A DNA stretch of 28,105 bases from an uncultured bacterium (GCA_905214905.1 CAJMNK010000022.1:1-28105); one strand, 5' to 3'; counted from the first letter of the stretch, positions 8,493 to 17,424 are shown. The notes: generated from the sequence alone by a model not told the origin. Numbers and translations: made by a program.

Positions 8493-8634
8493 TTCCGATA
8501 CACTCCAAGCACAGCCTAATCGCTTTGGCCAGCACGGCATCCGCCTCGCCACGCATAACACCAAAGCACACCATGGTAATTCCGACGATCAACAAAGCGA
8601 CCTGTACCACGGGTTTTACCGCTTTGAACAACAC
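8485..8634 (-). CDS. CXXC-motif membrane miniprotein (CD1871A-like)
   Basis: A 49-residue gene starting with GTG at 8634, with AGGAG 5 nt upstream. One hydrophobic helix spans about residues 8-27, followed by MRGEADAVLAKAI and a C-terminal CLEC motif (Cys42, Cys45) ending in IGIG. This closely resembles, from memory, the small 'CD1871A family CXXC motif-containing' proteins. Its stop overlaps the TTG start of the NapH-like ferredoxin gene by 8 bp, implying translational coupling. The paired cysteines and the position first in an operon with a ferredoxin and a thioredoxin lipoprotein suggest a redox or assembly role, which is inference. It is easily missed because of its size and GTG start. 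Confidence 0.82.
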   Translation of the reverse strand: MLFKAVKPVVQVALLIVGITMVCFGVMRGEADAVLAKAIRLCLECIGIG

Positions 8635-8721
8635 GACCACTCCTTTCGTTACGCGACCATTGGACCATATCGGCTATAAAATCCGTGTTAAGCGCGATAT
8701 GGAATGTGCAAGGAGACTGTT

Positions 8722-9396
8722 ATGCGTATTTTGATCGTCGAAGACGAGCGAGCACTGTGCGATGCAATCGCGCGCAGCTTGCGAAACTTGGCGTACAGCG
8801 TCGACTGCTGTCACGATGGACAGGAGGCGCTCGACCTGCTGGGCGTCGAAGTCTTTGACCTCGTGGTGCTCGACCTCAATCTCCCCCGTATCGACGGCAT
8901 GACCGTGCTCAGGGAACTTAGGAAAACCGACTGCGAGACCAAGGTACTGATTCTGTCCGCACGTGGCGAAGTATCCGATAAAGTTGCCGGACTCGATGCC
9001 GGCGCCAACGATTACCTTACCAAGCCGTTTCATCTGGACGAACTTGCGGCAAGGATCCGCAGCCTTACCCTCAGGCGCTTCGCACAAAGCGACATAGTAT
9101 TAACCTGCGGAAAGCTCAACTTTGACACCAAGGCGCGCATCGCTTCCGTGGACAGTGAGGCTCTATCTCTTACACGCAAGGAAACGGGAATCTTGGAATA
9201 CCTGATGCTTAATCAGGGGCGACCGGTAAGCCAAGAGGAGCTTATAGAGCACGTTTGGGATAGCACCGTGAACAGCTTTAGCAACGCAACCCGCGTTCAC
9301 ATCTCGTCGCTCCGAAAAAAGTTGCGCGGCGCTTTGGGATACGACCCGATTCGCAATCGGATTGGAGAGGGCTACGTTATGGAGGATGGCGAATGA
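8722..9396 (+). CDS. OmpR/PhoB-type response regulator
   Basis: A 224-residue two-component transcription factor. The receiver domain (1-115) has the acidic pair Glu7/Asp8, phosphoacceptor Asp51 in VVLDLNLP, the Ser/Thr in ILSARGE and Lys in DYLTKPF. The C-terminal winged helix has the typical SLTRKETGILEYLM, LIEHVW and RVHISSLRKKL segments and ends in IGEGYVM. ATG 8722 is chosen because AGGAG (8711-8715) is 6 nt upstream; the frame is open back to 8704. It overlaps the histidine kinase gene by 4 bp (ATGA), so the two are coupled. It is divergent from the CXXC/ferredoxin/thioredoxin operon, with about 87 bp between the starts, which makes that operon its likely target. Confidence 0.93.
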   Translation: MRILIVEDERALCDAIARSLRNLAYSVDCCHDGQEALDLLGVEVFDLVVLDLNLPRIDGMTVLRELRKTDCETKVLILSARGEVSDKVAGLDAGANDYLTKPFHLDELAARIRSLTLRRFAQSDIVLTCGKLNFDTKARIASVDSEALSLTRKETGILEYLMLNQGRPVSQEELIEHVWDSTVNSFSNATRVHISSLRKKLRGALGYDPIRNRIGEGYVMEDGE

Positions 9397-10544
9397 AAGG
9401 GCTTTCGCTGCAATGGCGCATAACGATCATGACGGCACTGCTGACGTGCGCGGCGTGCGTGCTGACGAACTGCCTGGTCGGCTATACGGGTATGCGCTAC
9501 ATGGATGCCATCGGCAGTGACATCTCGGCCTTTAACGCAACCGGTGAAGATTCGCCCCAAGCGTTCGACCCAACGAAAGCGACCCTCGATGAAAAGGTCA
9601 CGATCGTCGTAAACGACGCACAGGAGTCTTTTGGCACGACAACCTGGTACATCACGGCTGGAGTCACACTCCTTGGCGGCGCGCTGGCATACTTTGTGAG
9701 CGGCCGTGCACTCAAACCGCTACGGGCTTTTGCAGCTCAGGTTGAGCGTGTGCAACCTGACAACCTAAGCGAAATCAGACTCAATGAAGATGTGCCCACC
9801 GAGCTACAACGATGCAGCGCCTCTTTCAACGACATGATCGCTCGTCTTGGCGAAGGGTTCTCTGCACAGCGTCAGTTTACCGGCAACGCCGCACACGAGC
9901 TTCGCACCCCGCTCGCCCTTATGCAAGCACAGATTGAACTATTCATCTCCGAGCACTCCGGTTTGCAACCCGAAACAGCCGAGCTGCTCGGCCTGCTACA
10001 AGAACAAACTGAGCGGATGTCGCGGATGACCAAGGTGTTGCTCGAGATGAGTGAGCTCCGCAGCGTTCCTTGCGAGGACGATGTTGAACTTGGTCCCTTG
10101 TCCGAAGAGGTCCTCACCGACCTTGCGCCACTTGCCGAAAATAAGGGCATAGCCCTCAATTGTGCTGGAGACGCTTTAGTAATCGGGAGCGACACGCTCC
10201 TCTATCGGCTGGTGTTTAACCTGGTCGAAAATGCCATCCGTTACAGCCGCCCCGGCTCGACTGTCAACGTCTCCATCTGCGACAACAACAGCCGCGTGTT
10301 CCTGCGAGTCGAGGACCAGGGCCCGGGAATACCCAAGCAGTACCGCGAGAGCATCTTCCAACCGTTCTTTCGCCTGGATAAATCCCGCAGCAGGGCATAC
10401 GGCGGCGCAGGACTCGGACTCGCGCTCGTTTGGGAGATTGCAGCGCTTCACGGTGGCGCTGTAGAGGTCGAAGCAAGTTCCGAGAACGGGACCACTATGC
10501 TCGCAAGCCTTCCAAAACGATCCGCAGCATTAACCGAACAGTAA
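9393..10544 (+). CDS. Sensor histidine kinase
   Basis: A 383-residue membrane kinase paired with the response regulator it overlaps by 4 bp. Two membrane helices (about 10-33 and 86-105) enclose a short extracytoplasmic loop of some 50 residues. A HAMP-like linker follows, then the H-box NAAHELRTPLAL with phosphoacceptor His168. The ATPase domain has N-box FNLVENAIRYS, G1 VEDQGPGIP, an F-box near QPFFRLDKSRS and G2 GGAGLGLALV. All catalytic motifs are intact. The small sensor loop carries no recognised domain, so the signal is unknown; the divergent redox operon suggests an envelope redox or oxidant cue, which is inference. Confidence 0.93.
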   Translation: MKGLSLQWRITIMTALLTCAACVLTNCLVGYTGMRYMDAIGSDISAFNATGEDSPQAFDPTKATLDEKVTIVVNDAQESFGTTTWYITAGVTLLGGALAYFVSGRALKPLRAFAAQVERVQPDNLSEIRLNEDVPTELQRCSASFNDMIARLGEGFSAQRQFTGNAAHELRTPLALMQAQIELFISEHSGLQPETAELLGLLQEQTERMSRMTKVLLEMSELRSVPCEDDVELGPLSEEVLTDLAPLAENKGIALNCAGDALVIGSDTLLYRLVFNLVENAIRYSRPGSTVNVSICDNNSRVFLRVEDQGPGIPKQYRESIFQPFFRLDKSRSRAYGGAGLGLALVWEIAALHGGAVEVEASSENGTTMLASLPKRSAALTEQ

Positions 10545-10581
10545 AACGAAAGGGGTCCCGCACACGTTTGCGCGGGACCCC
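10541..10581 (-). terminator. Intrinsic terminator after the GMP synthase gene
   Basis: A 10-bp perfect stem (10552-10561 with 10572-10581) rich in G/C with a 10-nt loop. On the minus strand it is followed by TTTCGTTTTAC, so it ends the GMP synthase transcript, whose stop is 37 bp away. On the plus strand it sits 7 bp after the kinase stop but is followed by CTCCCTG, so it should work less well in that direction. Confidence 0.75.
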
Positions 10582-10618
10582 CTCCCTGTCAATGCAATTC
10601 GCCCAAAAGAGTAGAAGC

Positions 10619-11599
10619 CTACTCCCACTCCACCGTGCCGACGGGCTTCGGCGTGAGGTCGTAGCACACGCGGCAGATGCCGGGAACCTCGGCGGTGACG
10701 CGGGCGGTAATGCGCTTGAGCAACGCCCAGTCGAGCTCAGGCACCTCGGCGGTCATGACATCGACGGTGTTGATGCAGCGGATGATACAGGGCCAATCGT
10801 AGGCGCGCTTGCCCTCGCGCACGCCGGTTGCGCGGAAGTCGGGCACGACGGCAAAATACTGCCAGATGGTCAGACCGGCCTTGTCGATCTCCTCGCGCAC
10901 GATGGCGTCGGCTTCGCGCAGCGCCTCAAGACGGTCGCGGGTGATGGCACCAAGGCAGCGGACGCCCAGGCCGGGACCGGGGAACGGCTGGCGCTCAACC
11001 ATGTTCTCGGGCAGGCCGAGCTCGCGACCCACGACGCGGACCTCGTCCTTGTACAGCAGTTTGACGGGCTCGCAGAGCTCAAACTGCAGATCCTCGGGCA
11101 GACCGCCCACGTTGTGGTGAGCCTTCACGCCGTCTTGGGACTCCAGGATGTCGGGATAGATGGTGCCCTGGGCGAGGAAGCTGACCTCATCGCCAACCTT
11201 GCGGGCCTCCTCCTCGAACACGCGGATAAACTCGGCACCGATGATCTTGCGCTTGGCCTCGGGCTCCTCGACGTCCACGAGCTTATCCAGGAAGCGATCG
11301 GTCGCGTCCACATAGACCAGGTTAGCGTCCATCTGGTTCTTGAAGACGTCGATGACCTGTTCGCTCTCACCCTTGCGCATCAGGCCGTGGTTCACATGCA
11401 CGCAAATGAGCTGCTTGCCGATGGCCTTGATGAGCAGGGCCGCGACAACCGAACTGTCGACGCCGCCGGAAAGAGCCAGCAGGACCTTCTTGTCGCCGAT
11501 CTGCTCGCGGATTGCAGCGACCTGCTCATCGATGAACACCTGGGCAAGTTCGGGAGTGGTGATACGCACCATGTCGTCGGGACGCTTGTTGGGATCCAT
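10619..11599 (-). CDS. guaA: GMP synthase, ATP-pyrophosphatase subunit only
   Basis: Converts XMP to GMP through an adenylyl-XMP intermediate in de novo guanine nucleotide synthesis. The 326-residue protein has the PP-loop LALSGGVDSS (residues 44-50), the HGLMRKGE and FLAQGTIYPDILES segments, the nucleotide-site run QPFPGPGLGVRCLG, and the dimerisation domain ending in KPVGTVEWE. These are all the hallmarks of the C-terminal half of GuaA. The N-terminal class I glutamine amidotransferase domain of usual bacterial GuaA (about 190 residues) is missing: AAGGAG lies 6 nt before the ATG, so the gene truly starts here, as in archaeal two-subunit enzymes. Ammonia must come from a separate glutaminase subunit or directly. 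It stands alone, with its own -10 box and a terminator. The symbol refers to the synthetase part. Confidence 0.93.
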   Translation of the reverse strand: MDPNKRPDDMVRITTPELAQVFIDEQVAAIREQIGDKKVLLALSGGVDSSVVAALLIKAIGKQLICVHVNHGLMRKGESEQVIDVFKNQMDANLVYVDATDRFLDKLVDVEEPEAKRKIIGAEFIRVFEEEARKVGDEVSFLAQGTIYPDILESQDGVKAHHNVGGLPEDLQFELCEPVKLLYKDEVRVVGRELGLPENMVERQPFPGPGLGVRCLGAITRDRLEALREADAIVREEIDKAGLTIWQYFAVVPDFRATGVREGKRAYDWPCIIRCINTVDVMTAEVPELDWALLKRITARVTAEVPGICRVCYDLTPKPVGTVEWE

Positions 11600-11665
11600 G
11601 CAGAGCTCCTTCTCGATTCGATGGAAATGCGCCGCGCGTATGCAGACGCACCGTCATATGACCTC

Positions 11666-11671
11666 ATTATA
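11666..11671 (-). promoter_or_regulatory. Probable -10 box of the GMP synthase promoter
   Basis: TATAAT on the minus strand, preceded by a CTGCA context and 66 bp from the ATG. No good -35 hexamer lies 17-18 bp upstream. The transcribed leader would be about 60 nt, too short for a guanine riboswitch. Confidence 0.45.
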
Positions 11672-11896
11672 TGCAGAACGAGATGCGTTTCCCATCGCTG
11701 CGACAGAGCTTTTTGCAGGGGCGGCAGTTTTTCTATATCCCAAGGTCAGCTAGACTTCGGTAGCCACCTTGGGAGCATCGCCAATAGACTCTTCCTTTAT
11801 ACGTTCGGCACAATCGTAGGCGATACCCACAAATTCCAGTCCCGAGCAACAAGAGTACAATTGCTGCTAGTGTTGCCAGCTGTTGGGAGATGGAAG
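11672..11896. other. Intergenic region between GMP synthase and LuxR genes
   Basis: About 225 bp between two divergent genes. It must carry the LuxR promoter (plus strand) and the rest of the GMP synthase promoter. I see no clear -35/-10 pair for the LuxR gene and no strong palindrome. Confidence 0.35.
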
Positions 11897-12901
11897 ATGG
11901 ACTGCGATGGCTACCCATGCGTTCCCATGCCGTTAATGTGCACCGCCTTTGTGCCGGGGCAGATTGACGCTGCGGTTGCAGGCATTTCCGACCCCGATTC
12001 ACGCGCCATCGCCACGGCAGAAGCGCTGTACTTTCGCGGACAGGCCGCACTCGCCGCCAAGACGGCGCACCCCTATCTTGACGTCACCGATCCCGCGCTG
12101 CGCTATTCCGCATGCTTTATCTGCGGATACGCCAGTCTGTCGCTCAACCGTATCGCCGACGCCCGCCGGTGCCTTGCGGGCATCCTCGATACGCCGGCCG
12201 ACGAGGAATCGCCCGCCGTCCACGCCACGCATATCCTGTTCGCCTCGGCCGCGAGCGTCCTGCTGCACTTGCCTTCCCCGTATTCTGCCGAAGAGTTTTA
12301 TCCACTTGCGGCGCACCTACCCGAAGGCCTGCGACTGTTCGCCAGCTACGTGATGGCGCACGCCTTGTATCTGCGCGGCGAATACGGCCGCAGCCTGGGC
12401 ATGGCGGAAAACGCCCTAATTATGAAACAGGGAAGCTATCCCATCTCGGAACTGTTCCTGCACCTGGCAGCTTCCATGGCATGCATGAGCCTCAAGGACA
12501 TCGACGCCGCAAAAGCGCATTTTGGAGCCGCTTGGGACATTGCGCGCCCCGACGGACTTATCGAGCTCATTGGCGAGCACCACGGCCTTTTGCAGGGGCT
12601 CATCGAGGCATGCCTAAAAACGCAATACCCTGACGACTTCGCACGCATCATCGAGATCACGTACCGCTTCAGCTACGGCTGGCGGCGCATCCACAACCCC
12701 GATTCGGGCGAGGACGTTGCCGACGATTTAACGACCACAGAGTTCACCATGGCCATGCTCGCCTGCCGCGGATGGACCAACGCTGAAATCGCAGGCCATA
12801 TGGGAGTATCGCCGGGCACCGTCAAAAACCGCCTATCCGGCGTATACGCAAAGCTTGGCATCGGCACACGCGCCGAGCTGGTCGCGCACATGTTGCGTTA
12901 G
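11897..12901 (+). CDS. LuxR-family transcriptional regulator
   Basis: A 334-residue protein with a C-terminal LuxR/GerE helix-turn-helix (about 275-334: LACRGWTNAEIAGHMGVSPGTVKNRLSGVYAKLG). The first 270 residues are helical and TPR-like, with repeated Ala/Leu-rich helix pairs such as AHALYLRGEYGRSLGMAENAL. There is no receiver domain and no membrane segment, so a cytoplasmic regulator of the MalT-like, TPR-bearing kind is likely. ATG 11897 is taken because GGGAGA is 6 nt upstream; the open frame runs far back across the GMP synthase antisense strand, which is not coding. It lies 155 bp ahead of, and co-directional with, the large surface protein gene, its most likely target. Confidence 0.85.
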   Translation: MDCDGYPCVPMPLMCTAFVPGQIDAAVAGISDPDSRAIATAEALYFRGQAALAAKTAHPYLDVTDPALRYSACFICGYASLSLNRIADARRCLAGILDTPADEESPAVHATHILFASAASVLLHLPSPYSAEEFYPLAAHLPEGLRLFASYVMAHALYLRGEYGRSLGMAENALIMKQGSYPISELFLHLAASMACMSLKDIDAAKAHFGAAWDIARPDGLIELIGEHHGLLQGLIEACLKTQYPDDFARIIEITYRFSYGWRRIHNPDSGEDVADDLTTTEFTMAMLACRGWTNAEIAGHMGVSPGTVKNRLSGVYAKLGIGTRAELVAHMLR

Positions 12902-13056
12902 CGACCGGGCTGCCAAGCGCATCGAACGCGTTCCGGAACCCGGCGCTTCGCTCGATCAATTTGGACATTTTGACCCTTGAACGGCACTACCGCCACGAAG
13001 CGTCTTCTCGCAAAATTGGATTATTTCCACCGATATTTGCGGGATGGGAGCCCAAG

Positions 13057-16000
13057 ATGCTTGATCGCCGTTCGTTACTTGTTGCTGGAGCGTCCTCGCT
13101 GGCGAGCATTATGTTGCCTCGCGTGCCGGGAAGCGAAAATGCCTTCCTGCTGCCGTTCGCGCCCACCGCGGCCTATGCCGACGAAGAAGATCCCTTCAAG
13201 GTGCTCGTTCTCTCGCGCACCATGTTTGGTGTGGTCGTGGTCGACGTCGCCAACAAGAATACGCCCATCGCAGGTGCCCAGGTCACGCTCACATCGCGCT
13301 ATGCCGTAGGCAAGCAGCTCACCGCCACGACCGATGACGAAGGCACGGCCATCTTTGAGGTCGCCCCTCTTTCGGAAGACTACGTGGACGAGGCAACGCT
13401 TCTCGACGCGTACGACTTTAACGGCGGCATCTCCATTAGCATGGCGGGCTACCGCGATGTCGAGATTCCCCTTGCGCGTATCCAGGGCGGCACCGCCATA
13501 ACCGCGCCCACGCGTCCGCTGTCCGACGGCGAGCCGTACTTCCGCCAGCTCACATTCGACGAATGGGACATCCAGTACGCTGATGCCACGTTCATGGCAT
13601 TGCCGAAGGACGACGCGGCAAACGACCAACCCGACACGCATGCCTTTATTGTACAGGCACATCTGCCACAGGGTGGACAGGCAACGCTGCACATCAACAA
13701 GGTAATGCCCGCCACGGGTAGCTCGCCCGAAACCGTCACGCAGATCGGCCAGATCAAGGCCAGCGCATCAGGCGCGGATAATCTGGCGACGTTCACACTC
13801 GAAGACAAGTTTCTCGACGCGGCATCGGGCCTTCTGGAGGAAGGGTGCAAGCTGCGCTTTGTCCTCGACTATCAGGGCAAAACCTACACGCTCTCATCCC
13901 CCATGGCCGTTGTCACCGCGCCGGCCGCAAAGGCGGAATCGGGCTCGACCACTATCGTCCCCACTACCATGGACCAAGAGGTCACTCCGTTTGATTTCCC
14001 CGCGGCGTTTCCCGGCATCGGCGGCAATAAGTTCACGTGCTGGATACCCACATTTCCGATCCTCTTCGATTTCTCGTTTGCTGGATACGTGCTGTTTGGC
14101 GGAGGATACAAACCAGCCAGCTATATGAACGATTCGGGCAATCCGGATCCGGAGTACTGGAAGAAGTCACCGCGCGAGTCGGGCGCCAAGCAGGCAAACC
14201 GCTACCTCGACGAAATGGAGGGGAAGTGGAATCAGTACAAAAGTATGAGTGCCGGTTCGGGCACCGATCCAAGAAACACCAAGCTCCTTCGCCACCATTG
14301 CACGCCGCTGTTCACGATGGATATCGCCACACAGCTGTACGGCTCGCTCGCCTACGATTGGGTGGGCAAAACCTGGGGTAACAACAACGACCCCGCATAC
14401 GGCAATATTAAGGCCCTCTTCCAGGTAAGAACTGACCTCAATTGGACCGAGCAGTTTACCCTAGGACCGGTGCCATTTTTCCTAAACGTCAACCCTTGGG
14501 TGCTGGCGAAGCTGGCGCTCGCTGTGGGTGCCCACACGCACGGCAGCGGCGCGGCGTTTTTCAAGAACATTTCGCTCGACTATTCCAACACGTCGGGCTC
14601 GTTCACCATCCAGATCGGACTTGCCGTCACCTTTGGAGCCGGCGTTGCAGGCGTCGCTTCGTCTGCCGTGCGCGGTGCCGCATCCCTCACGCTGTTCATT
14701 GGGTACGAGAAGGCAGATGGACACCAGCTTCCGCGGCTGCGCGTGGGTGCAGACGTCGATGTCGATGTGATACTCCAGTTCGTAATGTTCAAGTGGACCA
14801 CCAAGGCTTGGTCGGGGTCGTGGCCCACACTCATCGATTCGTGGAATATGTCGGTGAACAATGGCGACCAGTATGTGCTCCAACGCTCTGAGCTGGCATT
14901 GGGTGGAGATACGCCTTATACGCTGGATGCCTGCTTCGGCTCGGCCGGCAACGCCGAGGCAGGTGGTGTGCCGCAGTTTATCGCATCGGCCACCATCGTC
15001 ACCAACGCCGAGCTGCTCGCACGCGCCGAGGTTAAGGCCACTGCCGTAAACGCCGCGCCTGTCGTGCGCGATTGGGATCAAGCGGTCACGCGCATTGAGC
15101 TCGAGACGAACGCGGAGAGCGACGACACGGGACAGGTCGAACATTTCGTCCACGCGCTGATGGAGAACGACGAAAATGCCGCGCCGATGTATGAGTACAC
15201 CTACATCGGTCAGTCAACGAACGCCGTTGCGGACCCGAACGCCAATTCTGCCGGCGTGTCGGAGGACGAGCGTGGCGGCATAAAACCCTCGAGCGACAAC
15301 GTGCTGTTTTCCGGCGTGCTCAGCGAAGCCCACATGAAGCTAACGATGATCGCCGGCGTAGAATGCCTGTTCCGTATCGCCTCGGTGCGCTACGGCGACA
15401 ATGGCCGCTCGCGACTGGTGGTGCACACAAAGGCAAACGGCACGTGGTCCGCTCCCACGCCCGTGGACTTTCCCCTTGGGTTTGGCGAGGGCGACGTGGA
15501 GCGCGACGGCATATTCGATTACGACTTCGACGTGGTGGAATATACGGACGGAAGAGGAAACCAGGACGCCTACGTGCTGCTGGTCTCGGGCGAGCGCCCC
15601 GCCGGCGACAACACCCTTTTCGATACGGCAAGCACAGCCGGCATACTGTCCGTTGTGCGCCTGCGCATAAGTAATGACGAGATCCGCGTGGTGTCGCATA
15701 CGTCATGGCGCAGCATCTCGCGCGGCCGCCTGCAAGAGGATGGCTACCATTGCCTGCAGTGCCCGCGCATCACGGTAGGCAAGACGCTGGTCGACGGACG
15801 CCTGTCGGGTGCCTACCTCCACCGCCGCGGAACCACCGCAGAGAAGGCGCTCGGCAGCGAGGCCGAGGTTGCGCTGGAATGCTTTACCCTGTGGTCGGAT
15901 GATTTGGGCGACAGCCTGACGTTCCGCCAAGTTCTTCGCTTTCCGCAAGCACCGTCGAGTATCGAGCTGAGCGAGCCCGAGAATATCAACGGCAAAATGG

Positions 16001-17424
16001 TGGTGCCCGTTGCGTACGAGACCGCAGACGGTTGCGGCTGCGCATCGTACGCCGTGATCGGCCAGTCCATTGCGGGCTGGGGCGTTATGCCACCAGACGC
16101 CACGGTGCCCCATGCGGTGCCGTGGCCACAACATTCGGGCTTTTTGGCCACCGTCAACGAGCAGCTGCAGCATATTACTTGGACGCGAGGCGCATCGGCA
16201 TTTGCAACGCAGCCCGTGGGTGCCGCAGGCTGTGGCCCGGCATCGTTTAGCGTAAGCAACAACGGCAGGTGCGCGCTCTATGTAGAGAACACCGATGGCA
16301 AGGTGGGGCAAACCTACGACGAAGAAGGCAACCCGGTAGCAGTAATGGGCAAGCACTTCCGCATCTTCGCCAGCACCTTGGCAGGCGATCTGTTCACGGA
16401 GCCGTTCGTGATGTGCGAGCTGGACCATCCCGTCGATCAGATAACGACATTTTTGACGTCGGGAGGCATGCTCTCCGCGCTCGCCACGCACATTGTGAGC
16501 GCGGAGAAGAGCGAGGCAGAGCTGCACGGCATCGAAGTGCCTCTGGTGGCGTGTGCCACTCCGACGGGCGCGGTCGCTACCTCGGGCGCGGTGGTGCCCG
16601 GAGCAGCAGGCGAATCCTTCATGGTCACGGTGCGAAACGACGGCAACACTTTGCTGACTGCCGGCACAATCGATCTGTACCGAGAGGGCTCCAGCCAGCC
16701 GTTCTCCAGCGCATCCATCGGATTCGGAGCGAACGCACGCATGGCTTCGATCTACGATCCAGAGCTTGCCGAAGACGCTTCGGCCAACGACATGGCACAC
16801 GTAAAGTACGCGCTCGAGACGCTGGGCGCACGTTTTGCAACGCACCCGCTGGTAGCCGACAACGGCAACGCCGTGCTGGCACCGGGTTGCACGGCACAGT
16901 TCCGCATGAGCTTCGCCATCCCCGAGAGCTGGAGCGACGAAGTGGGCAAACGCGTCACGCTGTATGCGAAGGCGCGTAATCTGGTGGCGCTCGATCCCGT
17001 AACGCTCGAGGAGATCCAACCGGGCGCAAACTCGGCGCTGAGTGCCGTTCTGCACGAGCTTCATGTGCCCGACGCGGCATGCGAACGCTCAGAAGTTCAG
17101 GTCGGCGTATGCGACAGCGCGGATACGACAGGACTTCACGACGCCCCAATGACGGTAGACGGCGATGGTGGCTCGAGTGGAGGTGGTTCCGACGGAAGCA
17201 GCTCCGGTGGCGGCAGTGGCTCTGGCAGCGGCAAGGATCACGGCAATAACAAGCGCTCCAGAAAAGCGGGCGCGCTCGCCGGCACGGGCGACAGCAACGT
17301 CCCCCTAACCGCAGCCGCAGCAGCACTCGCCGCAGCTGGTGCCGGCCTTGTCGCCTACAGCGTCCGCCGCACGGCGCTCGAAAAAGACACCGCCAATGAG
17401 GTCAATTCGGATAGGCCTCGCTAG
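13057..17424 (+). CDS. Large LAxTG-anchored surface protein with Tat-like signal
   Basis: A 1455-residue exported protein. The N-terminus has a twin-arginine-like signal (LDRRSLLVAGASSLAS, Arg4/Arg5) with probable cleavage after AYA at residue 41. A carboxypeptidase-regulatory/prealbumin-like domain follows (about 52-150: VVVVDVANKNTPIAGAQVTLTS and TTDDEGTAIFEV), then long beta-rich sequence rich in Trp and Gly with no family I recognise. A late Ig-like segment (about 1190-1340) precedes a Gly/Ser linker (1370-1395), the sorting motif LAGTGD (1407-1412), a hydrophobic helix and a basic tail. LAxTG is the class E sortase type used by high-G+C Gram-positives. ATG 13057 has GGGAG 6 nt upstream and places the signal at the N-terminus. 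No sortase gene is in the window. Adhesion or degradation of a host or dietary polymer is possible but unproven. Confidence 0.85.
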   Translation: MLDRRSLLVAGASSLASIMLPRVPGSENAFLLPFAPTAAYADEEDPFKVLVLSRTMFGVVVVDVANKNTPIAGAQVTLTSRYAVGKQLTATTDDEGTAIFEVAPLSEDYVDEATLLDAYDFNGGISISMAGYRDVEIPLARIQGGTAITAPTRPLSDGEPYFRQLTFDEWDIQYADATFMALPKDDAANDQPDTHAFIVQAHLPQGGQATLHINKVMPATGSSPETVTQIGQIKASASGADNLATFTLEDKFLDAASGLLEEGCKLRFVLDYQGKTYTLSSPMAVVTAPAAKAESGSTTIVPTTMDQEVTPFDFPAAFPGIGGNKFTCWIPTFPILFDFSFAGYVLFGGGYKPASYMNDSGNPDPEYWKKSPRESGAKQANRYLDEMEGKWNQYKSMSAGSGTDPRNTKLLRHHCTPLFTMDIATQLYGSLAYDWVGKTWGNNNDPAYGNIKALFQVRTDLNWTEQFTLGPVPFFLNVNPWVLAKLALAVGAHTHGSGAAFFKNISLDYSNTSGSFTIQIGLAVTFGAGVAGVASSAVRGAASLTLFIGYEKADGHQLPRLRVGADVDVDVILQFVMFKWTTKAWSGSWPTLIDSWNMSVNNGDQYVLQRSELALGGDTPYTLDACFGSAGNAEAGGVPQFIASATIVTNAELLARAEVKATAVNAAPVVRDWDQAVTRIELETNAESDDTGQVEHFVHALMENDENAAPMYEYTYIGQSTNAVADPNANSAGVSEDERGGIKPSSDNVLFSGVLSEAHMKLTMIAGVECLFRIASVRYGDNGRSRLVVHTKANGTWSAPTPVDFPLGFGEGDVERDGIFDYDFDVVEYTDGRGNQDAYVLLVSGERPAGDNTLFDTASTAGILSVVRLRISNDEIRVVSHTSWRSISRGRLQEDGYHCLQCPRITVGKTLVDGRLSGAYLHRRGTTAEKALGSEAEVALECFTLWSDDLGDSLTFRQVLRFPQAPSSIELSEPENINGKMVVPVAYETADGCGCASYAVIGQSIAGWGVMPPDATVPHAVPWPQHSGFLATVNEQLQHITWTRGASAFATQPVGAAGCGPASFSVSNNGRCALYVENTDGKVGQTYDEEGNPVAVMGKHFRIFASTLAGDLFTEPFVMCELDHPVDQITTFLTSGGMLSALATHIVSAEKSEAELHGIEVPLVACATPTGAVATSGAVVPGAAGESFMVTVRNDGNTLLTAGTIDLYREGSSQPFSSASIGFGANARMASIYDPELAEDASANDMAHVKYALETLGARFATHPLVADNGNAVLAPGCTAQFRMSFAIPESWSDEVGKRVTLYAKARNLVALDPVTLEEIQPGANSALSAVLHELHVPDAACERSEVQVGVCDSADTTGLHDAPMTVDGDGGSSGGGSDGSSSGGGSGSGSGKDHGNNKRSRKAGALAGTGDSNVPLTAAAAALAAAGAGLVAYSVRRTALEKDTANEVNSDRPR

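Noticed and set aside
8273..8512. 79-residue minus-strand ORF starting at an ATG near the ferredoxin start.
   Set aside because: Overlaps the ferredoxin gene out of frame and is Arg-rich; the in-frame TTG at 8492 is the better start.
10552..10581. Main terminator for the histidine kinase on the plus strand.
   Set aside because: The T-run lies only on the minus-strand side; the plus-strand side is followed by CTCCCTG.
11600..11671. Possible guanine riboswitch ahead of the GMP synthase gene.
   Set aside because: The leader from the -10 box to the ATG is only about 60 nt and shows no purine-aptamer core.
10430..11896. Plus-strand frame open for about 490 codons upstream of the LuxR gene, giving an 823-residue ORF.
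   Set aside because: It lies antisense to the well-supported GMP synthase gene and reflects that gene's codon bias. The LuxR gene has its own ribosome-binding site at 11897.
15703..17064. Minus-strand ORF of 453 codons opposite the surface protein gene.
   Set aside because: Antisense shadow; Arg/Cys/His-rich with no recognisable motif and no ribosome-binding site.
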